Part shown: positions 50,240-59,689 of the stretch, one piece after another | How the letters are laid out: each line of letters opens with the position of its first letter | Position numbering within the stretch: position 1 is the first letter of the stretch | Origin: Chromohalobacter nigrandesensis | Lineage (GTDB): Bacteria; Pseudomonadota; Gammaproteobacteria; Pseudomonadales; Halomonadaceae | Direction of reading: 5' to 3' | NCBI RefSeq assembly: GCF_023061285.1 | Contig: NZ_JAKGAM010000001.1 | Location: forward strand, 62,001 to 126,000 | Length of the DNA stretch: 64,000 bases | The notes under the pieces: model-generated | What the model was told of the DNA's origin: nothing | What the model saw: only the letters and a program-made list of their open reading frames with translations | Database searches by the model: none | Made by a program: the position numbers and the translations under genes

Positions 50240-51646
50240 ATGCCAACATACAGCGATTCGCAACGTTCCCTGATCGTTTTCCTCACCTGCTGCGTCGCCG
50301 CCATCGGCGGCTTCCTGTTCGGCTTCGATAGCGGGGTCATCAACGGTACCGTCGATGGCCTGCAATCCTCGTTCAATTCCGACAGCGTCGGCACCGGTTT
50401 CAATGTCGCCTCCATGCTGCTGGGTTGTGCGGTAGGGGCATTCTTTGCCGGTCGTCTGGCCGATAAGTACGGTCGTCGCACCCTGCTGCTCGTCGCCGCC
50501 GTCTTCTTCATCGTCAGCGCCTGGGGGTCGGGTGTCGCCGGTGGGTCGATGGAATTCGTCATCTACCGGATTCTCGGCGGTCTGGCCGTGGGCGCCGCGA
50601 GTGTCATGGCACCGGCTTACATCAGCGAAATCGCCCCTGCACACCTGCGTGGACGACTCGCCACCATCCAGCAGATCGCCATCATCTCGGGGCTGTTCTT
50701 CTCGTTTCTGAACAACTACCTGCTGGCCAATACCGCAGGCTCCTCCACCTCCGAGCTATGGTTTGGCTTTACCGCCTGGCGCTGGATGTTCTGGATGGAA
50801 TTGATCCCCGCGACGATCTTCCTGGTCGCGCTGTTGTTCATTCCGGAAAGCCCGCGTTATCTGGTCGCCGCCCGTCGCGATGAGCGTGCCGAACGCGTCC
50901 TGCACATGATCTACAACGAAAGCGACGCCAAGGAGCGACTGGCCCAGATCCGCGATTCCCTCTCGGAGCAGCGCAAACCGCGCTTCAGCGACTTGATCAA
51001 CCCCAAGACCGGGAAGGTAATCAGCCTGGTCTGGATCGGGATCGGCCTGGCCGTGTTCCAGCAGCTAGTGGGGATCAACGTCGTCTTCTACTACGGTGCC
51101 GTCCTCTGGCAAGCCGTGGGCTTCTCCGAAGGCGATGCCTTGCTGATCAACGTCATCAGTGGGGCGGTAAGTATTGCGGCCTGCCTCGGCGCCATCGCCT
51201 TGATCGACCGCATTGGGCGTAAACCGCTGCTGTGGGGCGGTTCCGTCGGCATGGCCATCACGCTCGCCATCCTCGTCTATGCCTTCTCCACCGCCGAGAT
51301 GGTCGACGGAAGCCTGAATCTCTCTCCGGGCAATGGCGTGCTCGCGCTGATCGCCGCCAACGCTTATGTGTTTTTCTTCAACAGCTCCTGGGGCCCGGTC
51401 ATGTGGGTTATGCTTGGCGAGATGTTCCCCAACCAGGTACGTGGTTCAGGGCTTGCCATCGCGGGTCTGTTCCAATGGGGTAGCAACTTCGCCATTACCA
51501 TGACCTTCCCGATCATGCTCGCCTCCATCGGCCTGACCGGCGCTTATAGCTTCTACGCCATCTGCGCGGTCATCTCGATCTTCTTCGTCATCAAATTCGT
51601 CCGCGAAACGAAGGGTCGTGAGCTCGAGGACATGGCTTACGCATAA
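50240..51646 (+). CDS. Sugar:proton symporter, MFS sugar-porter family
   Basis: A 468-residue, 12-TM sugar porter. Family marks are FGFDSGVINGTVDGL (TM1), GRLADKYGRRTLLL (first A-loop), the second-half PESPRYL and the QQLVGINVVFYYG motif that lines the sugar site, RIGRKPLLWGG and the C-terminal FVRETKGRELEDM. This is the XylE/GalP/AraE group. Placement between the aldose dehydrogenase and lactonase indicates it imports the same aldose. GGAG precedes the ATG. Confidence 0.92.
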   Translation: MPTYSDSQRSLIVFLTCCVAAIGGFLFGFDSGVINGTVDGLQSSFNSDSVGTGFNVASMLLGCAVGAFFAGRLADKYGRRTLLLVAAVFFIVSAWGSGVAGGSMEFVIYRILGGLAVGAASVMAPAYISEIAPAHLRGRLATIQQIAIISGLFFSFLNNYLLANTAGSSTSELWFGFTAWRWMFWMELIPATIFLVALLFIPESPRYLVAARRDERAERVLHMIYNESDAKERLAQIRDSLSEQRKPRFSDLINPKTGKVISLVWIGIGLAVFQQLVGINVVFYYGAVLWQAVGFSEGDALLINVISGAVSIAACLGAIALIDRIGRKPLLWGGSVGMAITLAILVYAFSTAEMVDGSLNLSPGNGVLALIAANAYVFFFNSSWGPVMWVMLGEMFPNQVRGSGLAIAGLFQWGSNFAITMTFPIMLASIGLTGAYSFYAICAVISIFFVIKFVRETKGRELEDMAYA

Positions 51647-51725
51647 TGGTGACCATCCGGTGTCGGAGGAAACTCCGACACCGGTTGTCGTTTTTGGCGC
51701 CATTTAGCTCCAAGGAGAGATCACG

Positions 51726-52616
51726 ATGCCGACACTCATTACCCCACAGACAACACCGCGCGTCGTCCATCCGGCCCACAACATTCTGGGCGAAGGGCCA
51801 CTATGGGACGCGACGGAACAAGCGCTTTACTGGGTGGATATCAAAGGCCACTGTCTGCAGCGTTTCGACGCTGCTGGCGTTCATCATTGGCAATTCGACG
51901 AGGAAATCACCAGTGTGCATCGTCACGCCGAAGGTGGATTCATCGTCACGCTGCGACACGCCATCGCCCGCCTGCACCTACCTGAAGGTAAGCTCGAAAA
52001 GTGGCTGACGCCCGAGCCCGAACTCCCCGGCAATCGCTTCAACGATGCCGTGGTCGATACCAGCGGCAATCTCTGGTGCGGCACCATGGACGACGCCGAG
52101 GGCCACACCAGCGGTTCGCTCTATCGCGTGCGTCCAGACGGTGACTGCCAACGCCAGGATAGCGGTTACATCGTCACCAACGGCCCGGTGCTCTCGCCTC
52201 AGGGCGATTGGCTCTACCACACCGACACACTGGAACGCCTCATCTATCGCTTCGCCGTGGATGAACATGGCAATCTCTCGAATCGCGAGCCCTTCATCCG
52301 TATCCCTCAGGATCAGGGCTGCCCCGATGGCATGACCACCGACCGCGACGGCAACCTCTGGGTCTGCCAATTCGGCGGCTGGCGTATCAGCATATTCGAT
52401 AGCCAAGGCCAACTGCGCGAAGAAATCCCCATGCCCGTCGCCAACATCACCAGTTGCACCTTCGGCGGCCCCGACCTCTCCACGCTGTACATCACCACCG
52501 CACGCAAGGGTCTCGACGACGACGCTCTGGCCAGACAACCCGATGCCGGTGCGCTATTCGCTATCGATACTCAGGCACAAGGCTTGCCGGCCGTGGCTTT
52601 CGCAGCCCCGACGTAA
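51726..52616 (+). CDS. SMP-30/gluconolactonase-type sugar lactonase
   Basis: A 296-residue six-bladed beta-propeller of the SMP-30 family. Metal-site residues are visible in LGEGPLWD (Glu), NRFNDAVVDTSGNLWCGTM (Asn/Asp), and DGMTTDRDGNLWV. The C-terminal part holds GPDLSTLYITTARKGL. It hydrolyses the aldonolactone from the adjacent dehydrogenase to the aldonate, equivalent to XylC in Caulobacter. It is the last gene of the three-gene unit and is followed by a strong bidirectional terminator. Confidence 0.9.
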   Translation: MPTLITPQTTPRVVHPAHNILGEGPLWDATEQALYWVDIKGHCLQRFDAAGVHHWQFDEEITSVHRHAEGGFIVTLRHAIARLHLPEGKLEKWLTPEPELPGNRFNDAVVDTSGNLWCGTMDDAEGHTSGSLYRVRPDGDCQRQDSGYIVTNGPVLSPQGDWLYHTDTLERLIYRFAVDEHGNLSNREPFIRIPQDQGCPDGMTTDRDGNLWVCQFGGWRISIFDSQGQLREEIPMPVANITSCTFGGPDLSTLYITTARKGLDDDALARQPDAGALFAIDTQAQGLPAVAFAAPT

Positions 52617-52642
52617 CACCTTCCTTCATCCCTGAAAGCAAA

Positions 52643-52672
52643 ACGGCCCCGCTGCCAAGGTAGCGGGGCCGT
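52643..52672. terminator. Bidirectional terminator
   Basis: ACGGCCCCGCT / AGCGGGGCCGT perfect 11-bp stem around an 8-base loop, with A-rich and T-rich flanks on opposite sides. It serves both the rightward lactonase (stop 52616) and the leftward chemoreceptor (stop 52694). Confidence 0.8.
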
Positions 52673-52693
52673 CGTTTATCTATCAGCCCACGT

Positions 52694-54808
52694 TCAGGCG
52701 GTCGGCAACGCCTTGGGTGAGTTGTTAGCGTCAGTGTCGTCTTCCTGATAGGCCGCGTTGCTGACCTTGAAACGCCCCACCAGCACATGCATGTCGTTGG
52801 CTCGTTCATCCAGCGACAGGCTGGCCGAGGAGGCTTCCTGCACCAGCGAAGCGTTTTGCTGGGTCACCTGGTCGAGCTGGGCAATCGCCTGATTGATCTG
52901 GTCGATCCCCGTCGACTGCTCTTGCGTCGCCTCGGCGATTTCGGAGACGAACTGCGACACCTTGTCGACGCTATCGACGATCTCGCGTAGATGCCCACCG
53001 GTTTCTTCGACCAGCTCAGCGCCCTCGCCCACCTTGGTCACGCTGTCCTTGACCAAGTGGCGAATCTGCTCGGCCTCGTCGGCACTGCGGCTGGCAAGAC
53101 GACGCACCTCTTCGGCGACGACGGCGAAACCACGCCCGTGCTCGCCAGCGCGGGCCGCTTCCACCGAGGCGTTCAAGGCCAGCAGATTGGTCTGGAAGGC
53201 AATGGAATCGATCGCCTCGACGATGGTGGAAATCTTGGCACTGGAGTCGCGAATTTCCTGCATCGCGCGATGCGTCCGATCCCCCACATCGCCGGCTTCA
53301 CGGGCACGCTGGCCGACCCCATGGCTCATGTCCCGTGCCTGGTTAGCATAATCGGCGGTCTGCTTCACGGTCGCGGTGATTTCCTCGAGACTCGCTGCCG
53401 TCTCGGCCAACGACGAAGACTGCTCATCGGTGCGTTGTGCCAAGTCCTGATTGCCCGAGGCGATCTGACGGCTGCTGGAGGCCACCGACTCGGCCCCGTC
53501 GCGAATCTGCGCAATCAAGCGCTCGAAGGTCACCATCATCTGATTGAAGGCCTGCGCGGTATGGCCGATTTCGTCGCCATGGCGCACTTTCAAGCGCATC
53601 GACAAGTCACCGGTTTGCCCCGCCGCCCCGCTAATGCCTTCCATCTGACGGCGCATTTCACCGATAGGCTTGAGCACCCGGGTCATGACGCGCCAACCCA
53701 CCGCCGCCAGAATCACGATCACGATCAGCAGTACCACCAGTTGCAATACGCGCCCGGCTTGCGCCGTCGCGGCAGCTTGTTGAGCGGCGTCATCGGCGCG
53801 CTCAGCGGCATAACCTTCGACACCCTCCAGGCTATCGCGCATGCCCTCCATCGCCTGGGAAACGCCAGCCAAGGCCTGCTGGGAACGCTCGCGCAAGCCA
53901 AGTTGTCGGTCACGCAACGCATAGACGGCGTTGTCCCCCGTGAGCATCAGTTCATTCAACTCAGTCACGACATCTTCCAACTGCGCGGCACTTTGCTGCT
54001 GCGCCGAGGTCGCACCGGCCGCGCCCTCGATACTCGCCAACGCCTGGTGGATCCGCGAAATTTGCTGAGCGATCTGGTTATAGCGCAGATCGACCAAAGC
54101 ATCGTGGCTATCGACCTGCATCAATTGACGCCCCTGGTCGGCCAATTGGGCGACCAGCATCTGCACGTCGCCGCTGAGCCCTGCGATATTGGTACGTTGC
54201 TCCGTCAGCGTATCGAGCATCGACATCGGCACCATGGACCGCCCATCGCCCTCCATCGTCTGGATACGCTGCGTCAACGCGCGTTTTTCGCGCACATCGG
54301 AGAGCATCGCGCGCCCCGCCATCGACTCGGCGTCGGTCGACACCTCGGCGATCTTTTCCTGCATCTCGGCAATACGTGCGCGCATGGAAGCGGTCAGCGC
54401 AACGTCCTCGCGGCGTACCTCTTCCAATGCGGTATCGGCCTGACGCAAGTCGCTATAATCGCTATCCAGCCTCTCCAGCAACGTCTTATCGGCCATCATC
54501 AACGATCCCAACCGTTCGCGGACCGCCTTGAAGCGCTCATCGGCACTGGCTTGTGTGGGCGCCGCGTCGAGCGCCGCTTCGCTCTGGGCGGCGAGCAGGG
54601 CCGACTGCCGCTGGCGATAACGCGTCAACGCATCGCTCATATCGCGACTCGCCGCCTGCTGCGGTAATATCTCATCGGTAAATAGATGCTGCGCCTCTAT
54701 CAACCGCTGGTTGGACAAGAACCCTGCCGCCGCGGGAATCACCGCGCCAAGTACCGCGGCCACGAACAACCCGATCAACATCGCCCGTAGGCTCAAACTC
54801 TTCTTCAT
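52694..54808 (-). CDS. Methyl-accepting chemotaxis protein
   Basis: A 704-residue chemoreceptor. There is an N-terminal TM helix (AMLIGLFVAAVLGAVIPAAAGFL), a ~320-residue helical periplasmic sensor with no PAS/Cache features, and a second TM (VLQLVVLLIVIVILAAVGWRVM). A HAMP domain follows. The conserved signalling tip is IVEAIDSIAFQTNLLALNASVEAARAGEHG (in part) with the usual RGFAVVAEEVRRLA. AAGGAG precedes ATG 54808. The next gene upstream encodes a periplasmic binding protein four bases away, which suggests that protein is its ligand sensor. The C-terminus lacks an obvious CheR-tether pentapeptide. Confidence 0.93.
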   Translation of the reverse strand: MKKSLSLRAMLIGLFVAAVLGAVIPAAAGFLSNQRLIEAQHLFTDEILPQQAASRDMSDALTRYRQRQSALLAAQSEAALDAAPTQASADERFKAVRERLGSLMMADKTLLERLDSDYSDLRQADTALEEVRREDVALTASMRARIAEMQEKIAEVSTDAESMAGRAMLSDVREKRALTQRIQTMEGDGRSMVPMSMLDTLTEQRTNIAGLSGDVQMLVAQLADQGRQLMQVDSHDALVDLRYNQIAQQISRIHQALASIEGAAGATSAQQQSAAQLEDVVTELNELMLTGDNAVYALRDRQLGLRERSQQALAGVSQAMEGMRDSLEGVEGYAAERADDAAQQAAATAQAGRVLQLVVLLIVIVILAAVGWRVMTRVLKPIGEMRRQMEGISGAAGQTGDLSMRLKVRHGDEIGHTAQAFNQMMVTFERLIAQIRDGAESVASSSRQIASGNQDLAQRTDEQSSSLAETAASLEEITATVKQTADYANQARDMSHGVGQRAREAGDVGDRTHRAMQEIRDSSAKISTIVEAIDSIAFQTNLLALNASVEAARAGEHGRGFAVVAEEVRRLASRSADEAEQIRHLVKDSVTKVGEGAELVEETGGHLREIVDSVDKVSQFVSEIAEATQEQSTGIDQINQAIAQLDQVTQQNASLVQEASSASLSLDERANDMHVLVGRFKVSNAAYQEDDTDANNSPKALPTA

Positions 54809-54812
54809 GGGG

Positions 54813-56003
54813 TTACTCCTTGGCCGCGTCGTCATCGAGTAGGGTCAACCAATCGATCAGCTCGAATTGGCCATCGTGAATGCGCGTAGCCCACACGGAA
54901 TCGCTCGCTTGATGATCCTTGGAGCCTAGCGTCAGTGACTTGCCAATACCGAGATCGATGTCGCCCAGACTTTCCAGGCCATCGACGAGCGCCTCGCGGT
55001 CGGCATCGGCGCCAGCCGCCTCGAGCCCTTTGATGAACAGCGAAGCCGCCAGATACCCTTCCAACGAGACGAAATCGCCGCCGGCGCTGTCATCCTCGGC
55101 TTTCAATGCCTCGCGGTACGCCTTCACGCCCGGCAAATCGGCTTCGTACGGCGGCACCACCTGAGTCACAATCACGCCCTCAGCCTCTTCGCCGAGCTCA
55201 TCGAGCAGGGCCTGACTGCCCACGAAGGAGACATTGAGGAACAAGGCATCGGGCAGGTCCTTGCGGGCTTCGCGAATGAAATCCGCCGCCGGCCCGTAGG
55301 TGCCCACGATAATCACCGCACGCGGCGTGACGGGCGCCTGCAGAATGCTTGCCAGCCCACGATGAACGTTGCGCGTGCCGCGCGTATAGCGTCCATGCGC
55401 CAAGCGTTCGGGGTGGGAATAACCGTGATTGCCCAATGCGCGCAGCGCGCCCTGGTAACCGGCATCGCCGTAACCATCGGCCTGAGTGAAGAAGGCGATT
55501 TCCTCGGGGGCGATGCCCGCCATCAGCAAGCCTTCGATCATCGTCGCGGTTTCCTGGGCGTAACTCGCGCGATAGTTGAAGACATAACGATCCGGCGGGG
55601 ACTGACGCAAGATGCCGCTACCGGTGAAAGCCCCGATCAGCGGCATCTCGTTATCGAGCAGAATGGGAAGATTGACGATGGCCGTCGGCGTGCCAACATT
55701 GCCCAGCATGGCTAATATCTCGTCGTCTTCCAGAAGCTCGCGTGTCGCCTTCGCCGAACGCAACGGCTCATAACCGTCATCGCGTGTTTCCAGCGTCAGC
55801 GTTTCGCCATGCACGCCGCCCGACTCATTGGCCTCGGCGAAACGCGCCTCGATACCCTGGCGCATTCCCTCACCGAGCGACGCCGCCGCCCCGCTGAAGG
55901 GTGCGACCAACCCCACCTTGACCTCCGCCACGGTCGGCGTCGCCGTCAACGCGAGCGAAAGCACGCCCGCGACAACCGCGAGCCACCTATATTGAACTTT
56001 CAT
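54813..56003 (-). CDS. Periplasmic amino-acid/amide-type binding protein, orphan
   Basis: A 396-residue receptor of the branched-chain amino acid/amide (LIV-type) class. The signal peptide (AVVAGVLSLALTATPTVA) is followed by VGLVAPFSGAAASLGEGMRQGIE, TRELLEDDEILAMLGNVGTPTA and FNYRASYAQETATMIEG. No permease or ATPase gene accompanies it. It ends four bases before the chemoreceptor start on the same strand, so its likely job is to present a ligand to that receptor rather than to transport it. The ligand is unknown. Confidence 0.87.
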   Translation of the reverse strand: MKVQYRWLAVVAGVLSLALTATPTVAEVKVGLVAPFSGAAASLGEGMRQGIEARFAEANESGGVHGETLTLETRDDGYEPLRSAKATRELLEDDEILAMLGNVGTPTAIVNLPILLDNEMPLIGAFTGSGILRQSPPDRYVFNYRASYAQETATMIEGLLMAGIAPEEIAFFTQADGYGDAGYQGALRALGNHGYSHPERLAHGRYTRGTRNVHRGLASILQAPVTPRAVIIVGTYGPAADFIREARKDLPDALFLNVSFVGSQALLDELGEEAEGVIVTQVVPPYEADLPGVKAYREALKAEDDSAGGDFVSLEGYLAASLFIKGLEAAGADADREALVDGLESLGDIDLGIGKSLTLGSKDHQASDSVWATRIHDGQFELIDWLTLLDDDAAKE

Positions 56004-56129
56004 GTATCCCTGCCTCTTTATAGTGATGCGTGTTATCGCAGGGGCCCCATCGGCTTGCCTACGACGTTATGCAGTCACTATCGGCAGTATATCAGAAAAG
56101 TTGAATCGAGAAACTTGGCCCGCTAGAGC

Positions 56130-57374
56130 TTACAAAAAACGTTCGGCGCGGAAAGGTCCCATCTCGATGGCCGGCACTTCGCCTTCCATCATCGACGCAA
56201 GAAGTTGCCCGGTCGCCGGTCCCAACGTAAACCCTTGATGGGCGTGGCCGAGGGCGAACCATAATCCCTTGTGGCGTGGCGCCGGGCCGATGATGGGTTT
56301 CATATCCGGCGTACACGGACGCGCGCCTCTCCAGGGGCGCGACTCGAGGCGCTTACCGAGCGGGAACAAGCCCCGCGCCGCCGTCTCCGCCGCCTCGAGC
56401 TGGGCATGCCCCGACGACGCATCGCGCGGTGCCAGCTCCGCGCCAGTGGTCAGACGAATGCCCGCGCGCATCGGCGACAGGAGATAACCGGTTTCGGCAT
56501 CCAGCACCCAATGGTGCAATCTCGCCTCGCCCTGCGCAGCGTAATGCATGTGATAGCCACGTTTCACGAACAGCGGCAAGCGATACCCCAGCGTAGCCAG
56601 CCAGTCATCCGCCCAAGGTCCCAGTGCCAGCACGATATCGCGTGCCTCGAAGACACCGGCGTCCGTGGTCACGCGCCAGCCTTCTCCATGGCGTGCAATC
56701 GCCTGTATCTCGCCTTGCAAACATTCGCCGCCCTCGGCCTCGAAAGCCCGCGCGTAGGCCGCCACCAGAGCGCCGGGATCGGCCACGCTCCAAGGGTCAC
56801 GCCAATGCACGGCGCCGATGGCCTGGGCATCCAGGTCAGGCTCACGCGCGCGCAATTCATGCGCATCCAGCGTGTCATGCGCCAGGCCGAAACGCTCGCC
56901 CAACGTCCGCGCTTCGCTGAATCGTGATTCCAATGCCCCCGGCGTACGAAAGACCTCCATCCAGCCATCGCGACGAATCAGGTCCTCGGCCCCTGCCGCC
57001 GCGATCATCTCCGCATGAGTCGTGATCGAGAGTTCGATCAGCGAAGCATATTCAGGGACGATCCGCGCATAGGCCTCGGGCGCGCTGTTCTGCCAGTACT
57101 GCCACAAGGCATGTCCCGCCTGCATCACGCCAAGCGGCGTGTAACGAATATCCACGCCCTGGTTGCCCAGCACACGCCAAAGAGTGCGCATATCGCGCGG
57201 AAAGGCATGCGGCGCCACCGCCTCGCGCTGGATGATCCCGGCATTACCGTAGGAGGTTTCACGGCCCGGGGCGCGACGATCCACCAGCGCCACTCGGCGT
57301 CCACGCCGCGCGAGATGATACGCCACGCCGACACCCACCATGCCCGCGCCCAACACCAAGGTATCGTGCTTCAT
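56130..57374 (-). CDS. D-amino-acid dehydrogenase-like FAD oxidoreductase (DadA type)
   Basis: A 414-residue DAO-family flavoprotein. The N-terminal FAD motif is VLGAGMVGVGVAYHLARRGRRV with RRAPGRETSYGNAG after it. The substrate-side segment is GYHMHYAAQG, and the C-terminal signature is RPCTPDMKPIIGPAPRHKGLWFALGHAHQGFTLGPATG (in part). DadA-type enzymes oxidise D-amino acids at the membrane, passing electrons to quinone. Related members act on hydroxyproline or glycine. It stands alone between the binding protein and the diguanylate cyclase. Substrate uncertain. Confidence 0.85.
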   Translation of the reverse strand: MKHDTLVLGAGMVGVGVAYHLARRGRRVALVDRRAPGRETSYGNAGIIQREAVAPHAFPRDMRTLWRVLGNQGVDIRYTPLGVMQAGHALWQYWQNSAPEAYARIVPEYASLIELSITTHAEMIAAAGAEDLIRRDGWMEVFRTPGALESRFSEARTLGERFGLAHDTLDAHELRAREPDLDAQAIGAVHWRDPWSVADPGALVAAYARAFEAEGGECLQGEIQAIARHGEGWRVTTDAGVFEARDIVLALGPWADDWLATLGYRLPLFVKRGYHMHYAAQGEARLHHWVLDAETGYLLSPMRAGIRLTTGAELAPRDASSGHAQLEAAETAARGLFPLGKRLESRPWRGARPCTPDMKPIIGPAPRHKGLWFALGHAHQGFTLGPATGQLLASMMEGEVPAIEMGPFRAERFL

Positions 57375-57410
57375 CGTCGCTCCTCTTTCATGTTCGTACC
57401 GGGCGCGGCG

Positions 57411-59441
57411 TCATTCGCAACGCGCATCGTTCATCATACGGTTCTTGCCCATGGCCTTGGCGTCATAACTCGCGCCATCGGCACGTTTCACCATTGCTTG
57501 CGCATCGCTGTCATCGGCGCCCAGGCACGAAATACCCAGGCTCGCGGTGACATGGTAGCGCTTGCCCTTGCGCAGCACCGACAACTCGCTCACTGCGTGA
57601 CGGATCTCCTCGGCAATGCGCATGGCTTGTGGGTTGGCGCAGCCGGGCAACAGGATGGCAAATTCATCACCGCCCAGGCGCGCCAGGTGATCGTCACGGC
57701 GCACACAACCTTCCAGACAACGGGCAATCGCACGCAGCATCTCATCCCCCAAGGCGTGGCCGCCCTCGTCGTTGATCGGTTTGAAGCTATCCAGGTCGAA
57801 GAGGATCAACGACGCCGTTTCGCCATGTTCGCGGAAACGCTGGAAGGTCTCTTCGAGACGCCGCTCGAAACCACGCCGGTTGAGCAGCCCGGTCAGCGGA
57901 TCGTGCTCGGCTTCCCAAAGTTGACGCTTCTGCTGCGCACGTAGATGGGTAATGTCCTTGACGAAGCCCACCACGCCTTGCGGCTGCTCGCCGTTCATCA
58001 CCTGGCTGGTATAAAGTTCCAGCCACATCATGCCCCTATCGCCACACTGGAAGCGCAACTGGCGATGCAGCTCGTGGCCGCCATCCACCGCGTCACGCCA
58101 CAGCGCAAACAGCAACGGGCGATCCTCGGGATGCAGGCGGCGCAGCCATGCACGATGCTTGAACGACGTCGCCGACAGCCCTGTCAAGGTTTCCAGGGCC
58201 GGGTTGACGTAGCTGATGTGGCCCTCGATATCGGCCAGAAACATCGGCAGCGGCGACGAACTCAGCACCGCGTCGAGGTAAGCTTGGCGGCTGCGCCGCT
58301 CCGCACGCTCACGGCCACGCTCGAACTCCACCGTATTGAAGGTCGCAGCGATGCGCCGCAACTCCTCCAAGGAGGTATCCAGGGAAATACGCGGAATATC
58401 CCCCTGTCCCACCTGCGCGATCTGACGCGCCAGGCGCCGCAATGGTGAAAGCCCCAAGCGCAGCAGCCACCACAACAAGGGCAGCATCGACAGCACCACG
58501 ACCATGGCTACCCACCACTGGCGACGCACGTAATCGATGATCGGTTGACGCGTTTGACTTTGCGGCAGGAAAACCCCCACGACCCAGTCCGGTTCCCAGA
58601 CCTGGTGGTAACTCATCAACGCAGGTTCGCCGTTGATGAGACGACCGGTACCAGTGCCCTGCCAGCCATCCAGTGCCTGCGCCAGCACCGGGCTCTCCAG
58701 CGTGGAAGGGACATGATGCATGATCAGGGAACTATCGGGATGGCTGAGCACCGTACCATCACTGGTCATCAACACCGCATACCCCTCCTCGCCGATGCGC
58801 AGGCTGCGCAGATCGAGAAAGAAGCGCCCGTCACGCAGGTTGACCACGCCACCCAGCATGCCTGCGAAACGGCCCTGCGCATCCGTAAGTGGAACCCCCA
58901 TCACCACCAGCGGGCGACTATCGTGGAGTTTGCTGATGATCGGGCGACCCACGAAGGGACGCCCCACTTGCTGAACGAAGCGAAAATACTCGCGATCGGC
59001 CACATTCAAGCCCACGGCGCCCGACAACGACGGCGTGAAGCCCATGACATCCCCCTCGGCATCAACAACGAATGCCGAATCAAAAAGCTCCAACAGTGCC
59101 GTATGGTCGCTCAAGCGCGCCTGCACGTCGTCGTCGCTGTCTTCGGTCAGCGGCACATCGCCCTGCAGCGACCCTGCTTGCAAGGAAGCAATGGTTTTAA
59201 GCGTATCGAGCCGCAACGAAATGGATTGCTGAATATCGCGCGCGATCAGCGAGGCTTCGTAATCCAGATGCGCCCGATTGATCTCCTCGGCAAGACCGCT
59301 ACCGCCACGCAGCGACACCCACAGGATGGCGATGACCAACACGCTCCAGCCCACACCAGTGCCGAGGACCAAACGCCCCAGCAGTGTCTTGGGCAGCAGT
59401 GTCTTGAATAACCGTCTCATGCGATATGACCATATTCGCAT
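57411..59441 (-). CDS. Membrane diguanylate cyclase (dCache-HAMP-PAS-GGDEF)
   Basis: A 676-residue sensor. TM1 is near the N-terminus (LVLGTGVGWSVLVIAILWVSL), with a double-Cache periplasmic sensor (FRFVQQVGRPFVGRPIISKLHDSRPLVVMGVPL, in part) and TM2 around residue ~320. A HAMP and a PAS domain (YLDAVLSSSPLPMFLADIEGHISYVNPAL, in part) follow, and then a GGDEF domain with an intact ARLGGDEF. The inhibitory RxxD site is present (RRDD, five residues before GGDEF), so c-di-GMP feedback is expected. No EAL domain. The start is uncertain: ATG 59441 has GAGG nearby and ATG 59420 is possible. Confidence 0.92.
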   Translation of the reverse strand: MRIWSYRMRRLFKTLLPKTLLGRLVLGTGVGWSVLVIAILWVSLRGGSGLAEEINRAHLDYEASLIARDIQQSISLRLDTLKTIASLQAGSLQGDVPLTEDSDDDVQARLSDHTALLELFDSAFVVDAEGDVMGFTPSLSGAVGLNVADREYFRFVQQVGRPFVGRPIISKLHDSRPLVVMGVPLTDAQGRFAGMLGGVVNLRDGRFFLDLRSLRIGEEGYAVLMTSDGTVLSHPDSSLIMHHVPSTLESPVLAQALDGWQGTGTGRLINGEPALMSYHQVWEPDWVVGVFLPQSQTRQPIIDYVRRQWWVAMVVVLSMLPLLWWLLRLGLSPLRRLARQIAQVGQGDIPRISLDTSLEELRRIAATFNTVEFERGRERAERRSRQAYLDAVLSSSPLPMFLADIEGHISYVNPALETLTGLSATSFKHRAWLRRLHPEDRPLLFALWRDAVDGGHELHRQLRFQCGDRGMMWLELYTSQVMNGEQPQGVVGFVKDITHLRAQQKRQLWEAEHDPLTGLLNRRGFERRLEETFQRFREHGETASLILFDLDSFKPINDEGGHALGDEMLRAIARCLEGCVRRDDHLARLGGDEFAILLPGCANPQAMRIAEEIRHAVSELSVLRKGKRYHVTASLGISCLGADDSDAQAMVKRADGASYDAKAMGKNRMMNDARCE

Positions 59442-59603
59442 TATGCCTCGCCGGACCCGTGTCATTGTTGAATGATAGGCGACAAGCGTATCCCAGCGAC
59501 TCCCGCGCGCAAACCCCGCGCGCCCTCATAGCCCCTTTGCGCGACGCTGTTTTCCTCCTCTTTTTTTAGTACGCACCATTTTCAGCACGCACTATAAATA
59601 AAA

Positions 59604-59628
59604 GCGCCGGTGCACGAGGCACCGGCGT
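59604..59628 (-). terminator. Terminator of the galE operon
   Basis: CGCCGGTGC / GCACCGGCG stem with a 5-base loop. On the minus strand it runs into a T-rich tract (CTTTTATTTAT). It lies 62 bases past the galE stop. Confidence 0.8.
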
Positions 59629-59689
59629 CAAGGCCAAACACGATCGAACTTTTTCACAAATCACAACACCACGCTTTCTGCTTGAATCA

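Noticed and set aside
52991-54667. 558-codon frame antisense to the chemoreceptor
   Set aside because: His/Arg/Gly-rich shadow. The minus-strand chemoreceptor has HAMP and signalling-tip motifs.
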